Position numbers and translations under genes: made by a program. Below the pieces are notes generated by a model. It was not told where the DNA came from, did no database searches, and saw only the letters and a list, made by a program, of their open reading frames with translations. DNA of 64,000 nt from Salipaludibacillus sp. CUR1 (GTDB lineage: Bacteria > Bacillota > Bacilli > Bacillales > Salisediminibacteriaceae), in assembly GCF_021028955.1 (NCBI RefSeq), contig NZ_JAIWPE010000058.1:44283-108282 (forward strand). The letters are read 5' to 3'. Position 1 is the stretch's first letter. The number at the start of each line of letters is the position of its first letter. Below, in pieces: positions 32,020 to 40,797 of the stretch.

Positions 32020-33210
32020 TTACCTGATTAAGTTAACAAGAAATATCCCCAGATTTTCTTCATATATTTGATCAAACTGATTGAGGGGCAAAGGGTTGAC
32101 TCCCCTGCCTAATTCTACGGTAAACCCGGGCCGCCTCCATTCCTGGATAAACCAGTCCTTAAACCCTGCAAAACTGTCAACATACCGGATGGGGCGGTAC
32201 CCGCTCACCCGGGCATATTCATTGACAAGTATTTGTGACTCAGGCGGCTCAAGCCCTTGAAAACCCCAATAAATAACTTTGCCTTGTGTGTGGTAGGCTA
32301 GTGCCCGGTCATAATCAGATTCAGCTGTTAATTCAGCTAGTGCAATAGCTTCCGGCTCAGTTAAAGGGGCTTCACCGGGAAATTCCCTTGGAGAAGGCTG
32401 GTCTGGTTTTCTTGCTGCTTCTTCCTCCCACAGAGCAGGATATTGATTATTTAAATCTACTCCGCGAATATTTGCAGTCCATCCTGAAAAATCGGGATTA
32501 CCTTGATTTATTGCTAACACATTCGTCCGATAGGGTTCCTGCGGAGGTGCTCCCTCTATAACTAAGTCAACGCCGTCGGGGTTCACCATAGGTACGATTG
32601 ACAACAGGACAGATTCATAGAAAGGAGAAACAAAGAGCCCTCGTATGTCGCTTCTGTTAGTCAGTGCTAATAAATATGTGTTTAAGGTTTGCATTAAAAT
32701 AGGAGACGTTATCCACTCGTTTGCATGAAACGAACCGTTCATATGAACTCTTTTTGCTCCTTTGCCCACTTGAAGTTCAAACAGGTTTTTACCCATAACA
32801 GAATTGCCAATAATACGCGATCTTAAAAAAGGATAAATCTCAATAAGCTGGCTGATATCAGCCGTTAAAGCAGCAGAAGTATAGGGCCTTCTGCCTCTTA
32901 CAACCGGATTTACCACTCTAACAGGCACGTTAAGGACCTGGCCGACCTGAAGGGCAAGCGGGTTAACTGCTGGATTTAAGAGATATAACGCATCAATGTT
33001 CAAACCCAGCTGACTAGCAAGTCTCCACAAAGTATCACCAGGTCTTATCGTGTAAAATGTGACATAATAGCCTGGAATCCTGACTATTTGTCCTATTTGC
33101 AAAGCGGTGGGCGACACACCCGGATTTGAATCGGAAATCAAATTTACCGGGACATCGAAAAGCTGGCTGTAATACCAAAAATTATCGCCGCGGCGTACTC
33201 TTATATTCAT
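32020..33210 (-). CDS. LysM-M14 zinc carboxypeptidase (gamma-D-glutamyl-diamino acid endopeptidase I type)
   Basis: 396 residues. Two LysM modules (1-46 with RVRRGDNFWYYSQLF; 50-97 with YTIRPGDTLWRLASQL) precede an M14 domain from about residue 110. Zinc ligands are His162 and Glu165 in SFHANEW and the His of AYHTQGKVIYWG; the catalytic Glu is in FTVELGRGVNP near the end. This domain order is that of Bacillus endopeptidase I (ENP1/YqgT), which cuts gamma-D-Glu-diaminopimelate bonds in peptidoglycan, often in sporulating cells. No signal peptide, as in ENP1. Ribosome site AGGGAG before the ATG. Confidence 0.9.
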   Translation of the reverse strand: MNIRVRRGDNFWYYSQLFDVPVNLISDSNPGVSPTALQIGQIVRIPGYYVTFYTIRPGDTLWRLASQLGLNIDALYLLNPAVNPLALQVGQVLNVPVRVVNPVVRGRRPYTSAALTADISQLIEIYPFLRSRIIGNSVMGKNLFELQVGKGAKRVHMNGSFHANEWITSPILMQTLNTYLLALTNRSDIRGLFVSPFYESVLLSIVPMVNPDGVDLVIEGAPPQEPYRTNVLAINQGNPDFSGWTANIRGVDLNNQYPALWEEEAARKPDQPSPREFPGEAPLTEPEAIALAELTAESDYDRALAYHTQGKVIYWGFQGLEPPESQILVNEYARVSGYRPIRYVDSFAGFKDWFIQEWRRPGFTVELGRGVNPLPLNQFDQIYEENLGIFLVNLIR

Positions 33211-33343
33211 ACATTAATCTCCCTTGCTGTAGGATTATTTTAAAACGTATGAATTGCAGAGCGAAATTATTATCAGCAGGATATAAATATAGGGAAATAC
33301 AGGAGTAAAGGGGAAATAAGAAGGGGCATATAAATAACCAAAA

Positions 33344-33372
33344 TAAAAAGGCCCTGCTGGGGGCCTTTTATA
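33344..33372 (-). terminator. terminator of the cold-shock gene
   Basis: AAAAGGCCC (33346-33354) and GGGCCTTTT (33361-33369) with a 6-nt loop; on the reverse strand the stem is followed by a T-rich run. Confidence 0.85.
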
Positions 33373-33375
33373 TCA

Positions 33376-33573
33376 TTACTTTTGAACGTTAGCAGCTTGT
33401 GGGCCACGTTGTCCTTGTTCGATATCGAAAGTTACAGCTTGACCTTCTTCAAGTGATTTGAAACCTTCACCTTGAATAGCGGAAAAGTGAACGAATACGT
33501 CGTCTTGTCCTTCAACTTCGATGAAACCGAAACCTTTTTCTGCGTTAAACCATTTTACTGTACCTTGTGTCAT
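33376..33573 (-). CDS. cold-shock protein, CspA family
   Basis: 65 residues, one OB-fold cold-shock domain. RNP1 is KGFGFIEV (about 13-20) and RNP2 is VFVHFSAI (about 26-33). Such proteins bind single-stranded RNA and DNA and act as RNA chaperones. The ATG has AGGAGG upstream. A -10-like TATACT (reverse strand, about 33710-33705) would give a 5' UTR of about 125 nt, as usual for cold-inducible csp mRNAs. Confidence 0.96.
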   Translation of the reverse strand: MTQGTVKWFNAEKGFGFIEVEGQDDVFVHFSAIQGEGFKSLEEGQAVTFDIEQGQRGPQAANVQK

Positions 33574-33844
33574 TAGAAATTCCTCCTGTGCGGATTTTTC
33601 CGCGAATTATTACTATTGAGCTCTTCATTTATTCGTTCAAGAGGAAAATCACTCGTTAAAGTATTTCTCTATCAGTCATATCCGAACGTCAACCAGTGAT
33701 TCCTAGTATAGCATGCCTTCAGTCATAAAGATAGCTGTAAATTAGTTTTTTTCCAAAAAAATCTTTTTTTAAACTCTTCCTATAAGAAGGTCTTGGGTCT
33801 TTCAAAAGCTTCCAATGGTCTCGGCAACTGTGTTTCCTTTACAC

Positions 33845-34798
33845 TTAAACAGTTTGAGCCTGATAAAATTCCTTTTGGATATTATTTAAGATCTTCTCGA
33901 CAGGGAGGATGTCTTTAATGTCGCCAACCCGGGCGCCGCTGAAGATAAGGCCTTCCTCTGCATCACCGCCAACAGATTTAAGCAGCGAATCATAAATACA
34001 ATAACGGTGCGAGCATTTTTTTAAACAAGAAACGCATTTATCGATTTTCAAACGTTGTTGATTGCTTATTTTTTCAGTGAAATTATTCGGTACAGCGCGG
34101 CCTTTAAGACCGACAACTGAATCAATTAATACCGTTTCTTTACTTTTCAAATATTTTTCTTTAAATGAAAGAGGAGCATCACACTCTTCACTGGCTACGA
34201 AGCGTGTACCCATCTGCACACCTGAAGCCCCGGCTTCAATAGCCCGCCGGACATCTTTACCGTCTATTATACCTCCTGCAGCGATGACTGGAATGTCAAC
34301 TGCTTTTACGACCTCAGGTAAAACGTCAAATAGAGGCCGATCTGTTCCAAGGTGGCCGCCTGCTTCTGTTCCTTCCACTACTACAGCTGCAGCCCCGAGC
34401 CGCTGGGACATTTTAGCTAATTTAGCCGATGAAACGATTGATATCACAGGAGTATTAGATTGTTTTCCCCAATTATACATATCCCTCGAAATTCCAGCCC
34501 CTGAAATAATAAAATCCACTTTTTCTTCCATAGCGGCTTTCATAGTTTCTGCAAAATCAGTCATCGCGTAGAGGACATTGACTCCAATATAGCCGGCCCC
34601 TTTTGTTTTTTCCCTTGCTTTACGAATATGTGTTTTCAGTTCATCAGCACAAATACCGGTGCCTGAAATGATCCCTATTCCCCCTGCATTTGAGACCGCT
34701 GAAGCTAAATTGCTTAGAGACACCCGTACTCCCATTCCGCCTTGAAGAATTGGCAGTTTCGGTCTCATATGTGCAATTTTAAGTTCTGGTAACTTCAT
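33845..34798 (-). CDS. nitronate monooxygenase / FabK-like flavoprotein with a cysteine cluster
   Basis: 317 residues, TIM barrel of the 2-nitropropane dioxygenase/FabK group. It has PILQGGMGVRVS, ISGAGISRD, VVEGTEAGGHLGTDRP (active-site-type His149), VIAAGGIIDGKDVRRA and GVQMGTRFVASEEC. These bind FMN and oxidise nitronates or act on enoyl-ACP in FabK. Near the C-terminus four cysteines (255, 258, 262, 267; C-x2-C-x3-C-x4-C) could bind a metal or an Fe-S cluster, a feature not part of the classic family. Activity uncertain. GGGTGAG before the ATG. Confidence 0.8.
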   Translation of the reverse strand: MKLPELKIAHMRPKLPILQGGMGVRVSLSNLASAVSNAGGIGIISGTGICADELKTHIRKAREKTKGAGYIGVNVLYAMTDFAETMKAAMEEKVDFIISGAGISRDMYNWGKQSNTPVISIVSSAKLAKMSQRLGAAAVVVEGTEAGGHLGTDRPLFDVLPEVVKAVDIPVIAAGGIIDGKDVRRAIEAGASGVQMGTRFVASEECDAPLSFKEKYLKSKETVLIDSVVGLKGRAVPNNFTEKISNQQRLKIDKCVSCLKKCSHRYCIYDSLLKSVGGDAEEGLIFSGARVGDIKDILPVEKILNNIQKEFYQAQTV

Positions 34799-35126
34799 TT
34801 AACTCACCCTTTGCTGTTAATTAATCAGAAGAACGACTAAAGTGTACCATATAAAGGGGCATAATTACCGGTAAAATTAGTATCAGGTATTAATATTAGA
34901 TGATTATTCACAAAAGTTTCATAAAATTTAAACAAAATATGTCAGTGGGTTGAACAATAAGGCATTTTATAAGAAACAAATGTGTGAAAGAAGTTGCGAA
35001 GGCTTTAGATTACTAGTAGAATGAGCTCTGTGAAAAGAGTATAGAAGGGGATCAGAAAGAAGTTTTTACAAAAAATAACTTACTTGAAATTAAAGAACGT
35101 GTTTAATTTTAGGAGTTGGAGCTGTT
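34799..35126. other. divergent intergenic region
   Basis: About 330 AT-rich bases between two divergent genes. It must hold both promoters, but no strong consensus pair, repeat or small frame was seen. Confidence 0.4.
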
Positions 35127-35978
35127 ATGAATAAATACAATATAGAAAACGCTCAAGTCATTAAAGATCTGGAGCAGATTGGAAAGGAGATAAGAGGAAA
35201 TAAAGAATTGATCGTCGATTCACTTTTTTCTTATTCAGGTTCAGAAAAGGCGTCACATGCCCCTCTGGAGGAAGAACTGTATGAAAGAAGGCTTGAAGTA
35301 ATCGAAATTTGCGGGAAGGCTTTCTCTGATAATGGAAGCAGTTATTTGGTTGAAGAGTGGGCTAAAAAACTCGGTAAATATGGGGTTTCCAAAGGGGCAA
35401 GTCTGACTGATCTTTTACCAGTGACAAAAGTTTACCGGAAAATAATATGGGAATTTATAGAAGATTTCTCAAAAAAGAGAAATGTAGCCTCTGATACGGT
35501 TTTTAAAGCTTCACTTATTCTGAATGACTTTCTGGATGAGGCAGCGTACGCTTTTACAGCCGCATTTATCGAAGATCATGAGGAAAAAATAAATGCCTCC
35601 CACGATTTTATTAAAGAATTGTCAGCTCCCGTTGTGCCCATTTCTAAAGGGATTGCTGTACTTCCACTTATCGGACATCTCGATGAAGACAGATCGGCTG
35701 TATTGATGGATACAGTTGTCAGGGATGCGATGAGCCACAAACTTGAACTTATTTTTATTGATTTATCCGGAGTACTTGTAATGGATACTTTTGTTGCCAG
35801 CAGGCTGTCTGACCTTATGAAAACTTTAAAAATTCTCGGGGTGACTCCAATTCTTAGCGGTTTAAGACCGGAAACGGCACAAACAATCGTGTCATTAGGT
35901 ATTGAAATAAAGCATTTCAAAATAGTCAGCAATTTAAGACAAGCTTTAATAGATTATGGAGTTTGTAAAGATCTTTAA
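35127..35978 (+). CDS. RsbR-like STAS domain protein (stressosome co-antagonist paralogue)
   Basis: 283 residues. An all-helical N-terminal sensor domain (1-155) is joined to a C-terminal STAS domain (about 165-280) with IFIDLSGVLVMDTFVASRL and GLRPETAQTIVSLGI, the signature of RsbR paralogues. In B. subtilis these form the stressosome with RsbS and release RsbT to activate sigma-B. Thr221 matches the conserved phosphothreonine T205 of RsbRA, whereas the position of T171 is Glu187 (LDEDR instead of IDTER). No rsbS or rsbT is adjacent. GGAGTTGGAGC before the ATG. Confidence 0.85.
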   Translation: MNKYNIENAQVIKDLEQIGKEIRGNKELIVDSLFSYSGSEKASHAPLEEELYERRLEVIEICGKAFSDNGSSYLVEEWAKKLGKYGVSKGASLTDLLPVTKVYRKIIWEFIEDFSKKRNVASDTVFKASLILNDFLDEAAYAFTAAFIEDHEEKINASHDFIKELSAPVVPISKGIAVLPLIGHLDEDRSAVLMDTVVRDAMSHKLELIFIDLSGVLVMDTFVASRLSDLMKTLKILGVTPILSGLRPETAQTIVSLGIEIKHFKIVSNLRQALIDYGVCKDL

Positions 35979-36022
35979 AGTGTAAAAACTTTAAAGGAGC
36001 CCTGAAAGTAAAGCGGGCATCT

Positions 36023-36066
36023 AAAGAGGCATGAAACCAGTATTTTACTGGATTCATGCCTCTTTC
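36023..36066. terminator. bidirectional terminator
   Basis: AAAGAGGCATGAA (36023-36035) pairs with TTCATGCCTCTTT (36053-36065), with an inner CCAGTA/TACTGG stem. It sits between convergent genes. Confidence 0.8.
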
Positions 36067-36147
36067 GTGCTGCCTTACTCAGTTTGAATATAAGCTTAAA
36101 ATACAGAGGGACAGGTGTATGGAATAGCCTTCCAATCTTATTTAAGG

Positions 36148-37239
36148 TTATCGCATAGGCACTTCAGGAATGATTTTTCCCTCAATTCGTGCAAAAATAT
36201 CATCCAGGCTGGTGCCGGTGATAGTCAGCCCATGATTCTTTAACCCAATAACGGCCCGGGCCGGATCAGGGGCTCGTTTTACAAGATTAGCCACTGATTC
36301 TGCTAATTGCACTGTTCCGCAAGGATAATTAATTTCGGTAGCTTCAATGCCGTCCATCCAGGCATGAATATGGACGATTGCCCCAACCTCAGGGTGTTCC
36401 TGATAAATCATCCAATGTTCAATTGCGTCGACAGAGGCCCGTTTAGGCTTGATACCTGGAGGAATACTTACTTTCATCGCATTTTTGCTAACATCATACC
36501 CGGTTATATAAAGAAAATCTTTTCCAACCTCAGACATTTTGGATTTGTCGATACCGCTTGCACTCATCCAGAAATGATCTTTATTCTTCCGGGCACTGAG
36601 GTTCCCGTAACTTAAACCCCCAATTCCGTATAACTTATTAAGGTGGCGAATATCCCGTTCCGGCAGTACTTCTTTAAGAGGGAAAGGCGCTGGCAGAAGA
36701 TTCATTTCATCTAATTTTTTTCCGGAAACACTTAAAGACTTCGTTATCTCATCGCCGTACCAGAGAGATTCAGGTAAATTCTCATAAAAATCATTGTTAA
36801 TCACGAGTTGGGAGGAAGCGAGAGGCTCAAGCCGTTCGTAAATCTTATCAAAAATCTTATCATCTTTTTTCTTAGGATCAAACGTGATACTGTAGTTCCC
36901 TTGTTCCGGTGTTAAAAAATACAGTTGTGTTTCTTCCTCCCCATGGCAAACATACATGAGATGGTTGGCGAGGCTTCTTATTAAATACGGATAAGCCTCT
37001 TTCCTCACTTCACGGGGGGTGCTGCGGGATTCCACGATGGAAACGACAAAAGTGCCCTGGGCTTTTCTCCGGTAAGGCCTTGGCGAGTCACGATCTACAA
37101 AGTGAAAGGCAAGTTTAATGTCATCTTTCGGGTTAGGCAGATACTCATATCCTTGATTCGAAAAAGTTCTCCTTATACCGTCCACTATCCATTCCGAGTA
37201 CGGGTCTACTGGTTCTCCTGTGCAAGTAAATGTGCTCAT
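36148..37239 (-). CDS. class II aldolase/adducin-domain protein with long N-terminal domain
   Basis: 363 residues. Residues about 185-360 form a class II aldolase domain. Visible are GLSYGNLSARKN, SASGIDKSKM, the zinc-binding VHIHAWMDG (two His), GTVQLAESV, and GLKNHGLTITG (third His). Family members are sugar-phosphate aldolases or epimerases. The first 180 residues form an additional alpha/beta domain I do not recognise. Substrate cannot be inferred and no sugar genes are adjacent. GGAGGGA precedes the ATG. Confidence 0.78.
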   Translation of the reverse strand: MSTFTCTGEPVDPYSEWIVDGIRRTFSNQGYEYLPNPKDDIKLAFHFVDRDSPRPYRRKAQGTFVVSIVESRSTPREVRKEAYPYLIRSLANHLMYVCHGEEETQLYFLTPEQGNYSITFDPKKKDDKIFDKIYERLEPLASSQLVINNDFYENLPESLWYGDEITKSLSVSGKKLDEMNLLPAPFPLKEVLPERDIRHLNKLYGIGGLSYGNLSARKNKDHFWMSASGIDKSKMSEVGKDFLYITGYDVSKNAMKVSIPPGIKPKRASVDAIEHWMIYQEHPEVGAIVHIHAWMDGIEATEINYPCGTVQLAESVANLVKRAPDPARAVIGLKNHGLTITGTSLDDIFARIEGKIIPEVPMR

Positions 37240-37361
37240 TTACGATCCCTCCACTTACATAATTAAAAGATATAGGAACTGAGAAAAAATTACCAAGCTT
37301 CAGGAATATTATTTTCGAATTAACAAAAATTATTCAGAGATAAGTAAAGGGGGGACGAAAA

Positions 37362-37997
37362 GTGGTCTACACTTTCCTGCGCAGAATTGCTAAAATTATT
37401 TTGCTGCTGATTTATAAAATTGAAATAAAAGGGGAAGAGAAATTACATTGTGCCGGATCTTTTATAATCTCAGCCAATCATTTAAGCTGTGCTGACCCTG
37501 TCATTATTGCATCTCTATTCGAAAGACACATTCATTTCTTAGCCAAACAGGAATTGTTTCAAACGTCAGTGAGCAGCTGGTTTTTTAACGAGCTGGAGAT
37601 GATACGGGTTAACAGGTATTCCGGTTCAGCGATCAGACCGGTCAGACAAACACTGAGATTGCTAAGAGAAGGTGAGATCATAGGAATTTTTCCTGAAGGG
37701 ACAAGAGTAAAAGAGGGAAAGATACAAGAACCTAAAAAAGGAGTAGCTTTTTTTGCTGTAAAAAGCGGCGTTCCTGTTTTACCGGTTTCTATTACTTTCA
37801 GCAGGACAAAAATGAGTTTCCGCCGAAAAGTAATGGTTAGCATAGGAGAATTTATCAAAATCGCTGAATCTGAAAATCCGGATTACCAGGCTATTGCAAA
37901 CCGGTTAATGCAGAAATCCAGAGAATTAGCAAAAAAGGACAGCGGGGAAGCCATCTTGCCGCAGAAAGGTTCCCTGCCTCCGCTTGAAAAAATCTAA
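37362..37997 (+). CDS. plsC: 1-acyl-sn-glycerol-3-phosphate acyltransferase
   Basis: 211 residues. N-terminal membrane segment, catalytic motif NHLSCADP (H-x4-D), then FPEGTR and the VPVLPVSI block, as in PlsC/LPLAT proteins. It makes phosphatidic acid from lysophosphatidic acid at the cytoplasmic membrane face. GTG start at 37362 with AAGGGGGGA upstream. It is followed 47 bp later by a diacylglycerol-kinase-type gene, a natural neighbour in lipid metabolism. Confidence 0.88.
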   Translation: MVYTFLRRIAKIILLLIYKIEIKGEEKLHCAGSFIISANHLSCADPVIIASLFERHIHFLAKQELFQTSVSSWFFNELEMIRVNRYSGSAIRPVRQTLRLLREGEIIGIFPEGTRVKEGKIQEPKKGVAFFAVKSGVPVLPVSITFSRTKMSFRRKVMVSIGEFIKIAESENPDYQAIANRLMQKSRELAKKDSGEAILPQKGSLPPLEKI

Positions 37998-38044
37998 TGT
38001 TACCAGAATGATATTAAATCTATTTTTGACTTTCAGGAGGAAAA

Positions 38045-38929
38045 GTGAATATGCATGGATTTATAATAAATAAAACTTCCGGAAATGGAAGGGGAGAAAA
38101 AGTGTGGGCACGCGTAGAAAAAGCTCTTAAAGAAAAAAAATTGCCTTATTCAGCAAGATTTACGGAAGGGCCGCAGCATGCTATGGAACTAGTACCCGGA
38201 CTTTTAAGAGAGAATATTAAAGCACTGGTTGTTTTGGGCGGGGATGGGACAATTAATGAAGTTGCTAACGGGCTTGTTTACTGTAATATACCTCTCGGGG
38301 TTATTCCTGCAGGGTCAGGGAATGATTTTGCCAGGTGTTTAGGTATCCCGATGGATTCCCTGCAGGCGCTTGAAAGAATTCTTATTAATGATTCTAAACA
38401 GGTTGATCTACTGGACCTCGGCAGCCGATATTGCTTGACGGTGACGGGAGTAGGGTTTGATGGCCAAGTAGCAAAAACAGTTAATGAAGCCCCTTATAAG
38501 AAACCTCTAAATCAATTCCGTCTCGGGGGCCTGTCATATGTTGTAAGTATGCTGGAAACATTAACGACTTATGAGCCGACCAGAGTCCATGTGACGGTTG
38601 ACGGAGTTGAAAAGATATTTGAAGATGTATGGTTAGTAGCAGTGGCTAATTCACCAAATTATGGAGGGGGAATTCATATTTGCCCTGAGGCCCGATATAA
38701 TGATGGGCTCTTAAACCTCTGTATAGTCCATGGAATAAAAAAATGGGAGTTGTTATGGTTATTTCCCCAGGCCTATAAAGGGAGGCATATTAATAACGTT
38801 ACTTTATTACAGGGAGAGGAAGTGTACATTTCTTCCAATCCTCCTGTTCTTGTGCAAAGCGATGGCGAACAGTTTATGGAAAGCCCGGTTTATATACGTG
38901 TCGAAAAAAACGCTATAAGAGTTGTGTAG
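38045..38929 (+). CDS. diacylglycerol/lipid kinase (YegS/BmrU type)
   Basis: 294 residues. The kinase domain motif VVLGGDGTINEVANGL (about 61-76) and VIPAGSGNDFARCLGI belong to the DAGK catalytic family (PF00781); the C-terminal part has GGGIHICPEARYNDGLLNL, the beta-sandwich of YegS/DgkB. It phosphorylates diacylglycerol or a related lipid with ATP. The GTG at 38045 lies four bases after AGGAGG; an ATG at 38051 lies ten bases after it, and either is possible. Confidence 0.87.
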   Translation: MNMHGFIINKTSGNGRGEKVWARVEKALKEKKLPYSARFTEGPQHAMELVPGLLRENIKALVVLGGDGTINEVANGLVYCNIPLGVIPAGSGNDFARCLGIPMDSLQALERILINDSKQVDLLDLGSRYCLTVTGVGFDGQVAKTVNEAPYKKPLNQFRLGGLSYVVSMLETLTTYEPTRVHVTVDGVEKIFEDVWLVAVANSPNYGGGIHICPEARYNDGLLNLCIVHGIKKWELLWLFPQAYKGRHINNVTLLQGEEVYISSNPPVLVQSDGEQFMESPVYIRVEKNAIRVV

Positions 38930-38963
38930 CAGGCCCTTTTCAATTAGATAAGGGCCTGCTTCA
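38929..38963. terminator. bidirectional terminator
   Basis: GCAGGCCCTT (38929-38938) pairs with AAGGGCCTGC (38950-38959). It overlaps the stop of the kinase gene and lies just beyond the end of the convergent small gene. Confidence 0.75.
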
Positions 38964-38967
38964 TTGA

Positions 38968-39099
38968 TTACTGTTTTTTGTTTCTTCCATGAAAGTTGTT
39001 TTTTTCCTCTTTGGTCAGAAGATGCTCGTATTCCAGGAAAAAGAGTGAGTGAACAAATTCACACATAAGATGCTGAAGTTTATCAATTTTAGTTTTCAT
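38968..39099 (-). CDS. small protein, 43 residues
   Basis: An ATG at 39099-39097 with GGAGAGTAAGG about ten bases upstream opens MKTKIDKLQHLMCEFVHSLFF... ending GRNKKQ. It is helical and amphipathic in the first 30 residues, basic at the end. It starts 24 bases after the stop of the phosphodiesterase gene on the same strand, so it is probably the second gene of that operon. It lacks the SQELD motif of Spo0E-like proteins; family unrecognised. Confidence 0.5.
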   Translation of the reverse strand: MKTKIDKLQHLMCEFVHSLFFLEYEHLLTKEEKNNFHGRNKKQ

Positions 39100-39123
39100 T
39101 TGCCTTACTCTCCTTTTTAATAG

Positions 39124-40605
39124 TCAATTATTACGTTCTTTTGGAATAAGCAGGTTTAGAATCCAGTTTTTTAGATCTACAATACGCAAAAAGTCCGGTG
39201 AACAATCTGTTCCGGTGACAATCATCGGAATTAGGGAGTCACCTTTATGAAACCCCCCGTGACTTGCCCCTTTTGGATGAGACGGGGAGCTTTCGGTAAT
39301 AAATTCGTGTCCTGGTTTCACACTGGTTACTACAAAATTTCCTGCATGGGAGTGAAGCGTACTGTAAAGCCTCTGTAAAGCGTCTGGATAATCTCCATAA
39401 GTTACCGCTTTCCCCTGAATCTTCACATCAAGCACTGATGCTTCTCCTTCAATCGTCCATGACTGGTTATATTCATCTTTCAGATCATTTCCCTGTTTAA
39501 ATTTAAACTCTCCGCCATCTCCGCCAGAGGTGACATAAATCCAATCGTTGGATTTCCATGCAATCATATCTATGCGATCGTCTCTTTTCAGCTTTTCTGC
39601 AATTTCCGTTAAAGGAACTTCTTCATGGTTTAAGGTGTATACAAAACATGATCTCAAATTGTTTGCCAGTACGATCTGGTCCTCTTTTCGCACCCCTTTT
39701 CGTAATTTTGTAATTCTCAACGGTTTTAATAATCTCCGTATCTCCACTAATGCGCTCTGCTTATTTTTTCCTACTCTTGCCTGGCCGTTATCGCCGATTA
39801 TTATCCATATGTTGTTTTTAAGAGCCTCTTCCCATGTAGGGAAGGATTCCAGTATGGTCTGAAGCTGCTTATCCATTTCTTTAATGCCTTCCAAATCAAT
39901 AGGTCCTTTTTTATGAACATTTTTATCGTGATCTGGGAAGTAAACAAGTGAGAAATGAGGCAAATTATTCGTTTTAATTAAATAAGAAAATTCCTGCACA
40001 GAAAAATTGTTATTAAAACCGTATTTGTTCCAAATGTAACTGTGTTTTTTTAAAGTACTCAGACTTGATAATCGTCCATATACAAATGTGTCACTGGTCC
40101 TTGTTTTAATTGTTTTGTTTATATTAATAAAATAACGCATCAGCCCTGGAACTGTTATTTCCTTCACAGTATGGCCTCTGTGGACAAGAGGGTTAATGGA
40201 CGCTGAAATTTTCCCGGCCGCTTGTAATTCTTCATGTATCGTTTTGACATCCTTCCGTAAATGTTTATTGTTTAACCGGTACATAACATCATAAAGGCTT
40301 TTTGTTAAACCGAGTTTGACCAATTCAAATACATGCGTTCCGTAATTAATCACTCTGTTTTCATTCTTTTTGTACCAGACTAAAGCTGGCACGCCGTGAC
40401 GGTCTGAGTAGTGCCCTGTTAACAGCGTACTCTCAACATTTACTGACATGGTAGGAAAAGGGGCTACCACTCCGGGATAATATTCGGCATGTTCCATAAA
40501 ATACTTGATAGCAGGGATATGTTCATTTTTTAACGCCTGCTGCAGAGGTTTATCCATTAAAGTATCCAGCATGAGCATAACCATGCGCTTTTCCGTTTGA
40601 TTCAC
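39124..40605 (-). CDS. alkaline phosphatase superfamily protein (type I phosphodiesterase/nucleotide pyrophosphatase)
   Basis: About 493 residues. Metal and nucleophile regions of the superfamily are visible: MLMLDTLMDKP near the start, FPTMSVNVESTLLTGHYSDRHG (nucleophile Thr or Ser), VYFPDHDKNVHKKGP, IIGDNGQ, and SHPKGASHGGFHKGDSLIPM at the end. Probably a metal-dependent phosphodiesterase or phosphotransferase acting on lipid head groups or polyphosphate-type substrates; substrate unknown. The GTG at 40605 lies eight bases after AAAGGA; an ATG at 40614 would start inside that site. Divergent from the glycosyltransferase gene. Confidence 0.78.
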   Translation of the reverse strand: MNQTEKRMVMLMLDTLMDKPLQQALKNEHIPAIKYFMEHAEYYPGVVAPFPTMSVNVESTLLTGHYSDRHGVPALVWYKKNENRVINYGTHVFELVKLGLTKSLYDVMYRLNNKHLRKDVKTIHEELQAAGKISASINPLVHRGHTVKEITVPGLMRYFININKTIKTRTSDTFVYGRLSSLSTLKKHSYIWNKYGFNNNFSVQEFSYLIKTNNLPHFSLVYFPDHDKNVHKKGPIDLEGIKEMDKQLQTILESFPTWEEALKNNIWIIIGDNGQARVGKNKQSALVEIRRLLKPLRITKLRKGVRKEDQIVLANNLRSCFVYTLNHEEVPLTEIAEKLKRDDRIDMIAWKSNDWIYVTSGGDGGEFKFKQGNDLKDEYNQSWTIEGEASVLDVKIQGKAVTYGDYPDALQRLYSTLHSHAGNFVVTSVKPGHEFITESSPSHPKGASHGGFHKGDSLIPMIVTGTDCSPDFLRIVDLKNWILNLLIPKERNN

Positions 40606-40797
40606 TGCTATCATCCTTTTCAGATTTATTAGGTGGAAAATAAAGATAAATATTCTGACTTGCTTCCTAAGATTATTATGTAAATAAAAAGTCCTGACTA
40701 TGTAACAGAAGAGAGTCGCCGGTTACAAATGTCTTAAAGGCATGAGGCAGGAAAATATGAGAGTAATGAATTTATGAGAGAAAGGAGGAGGAAGGAA

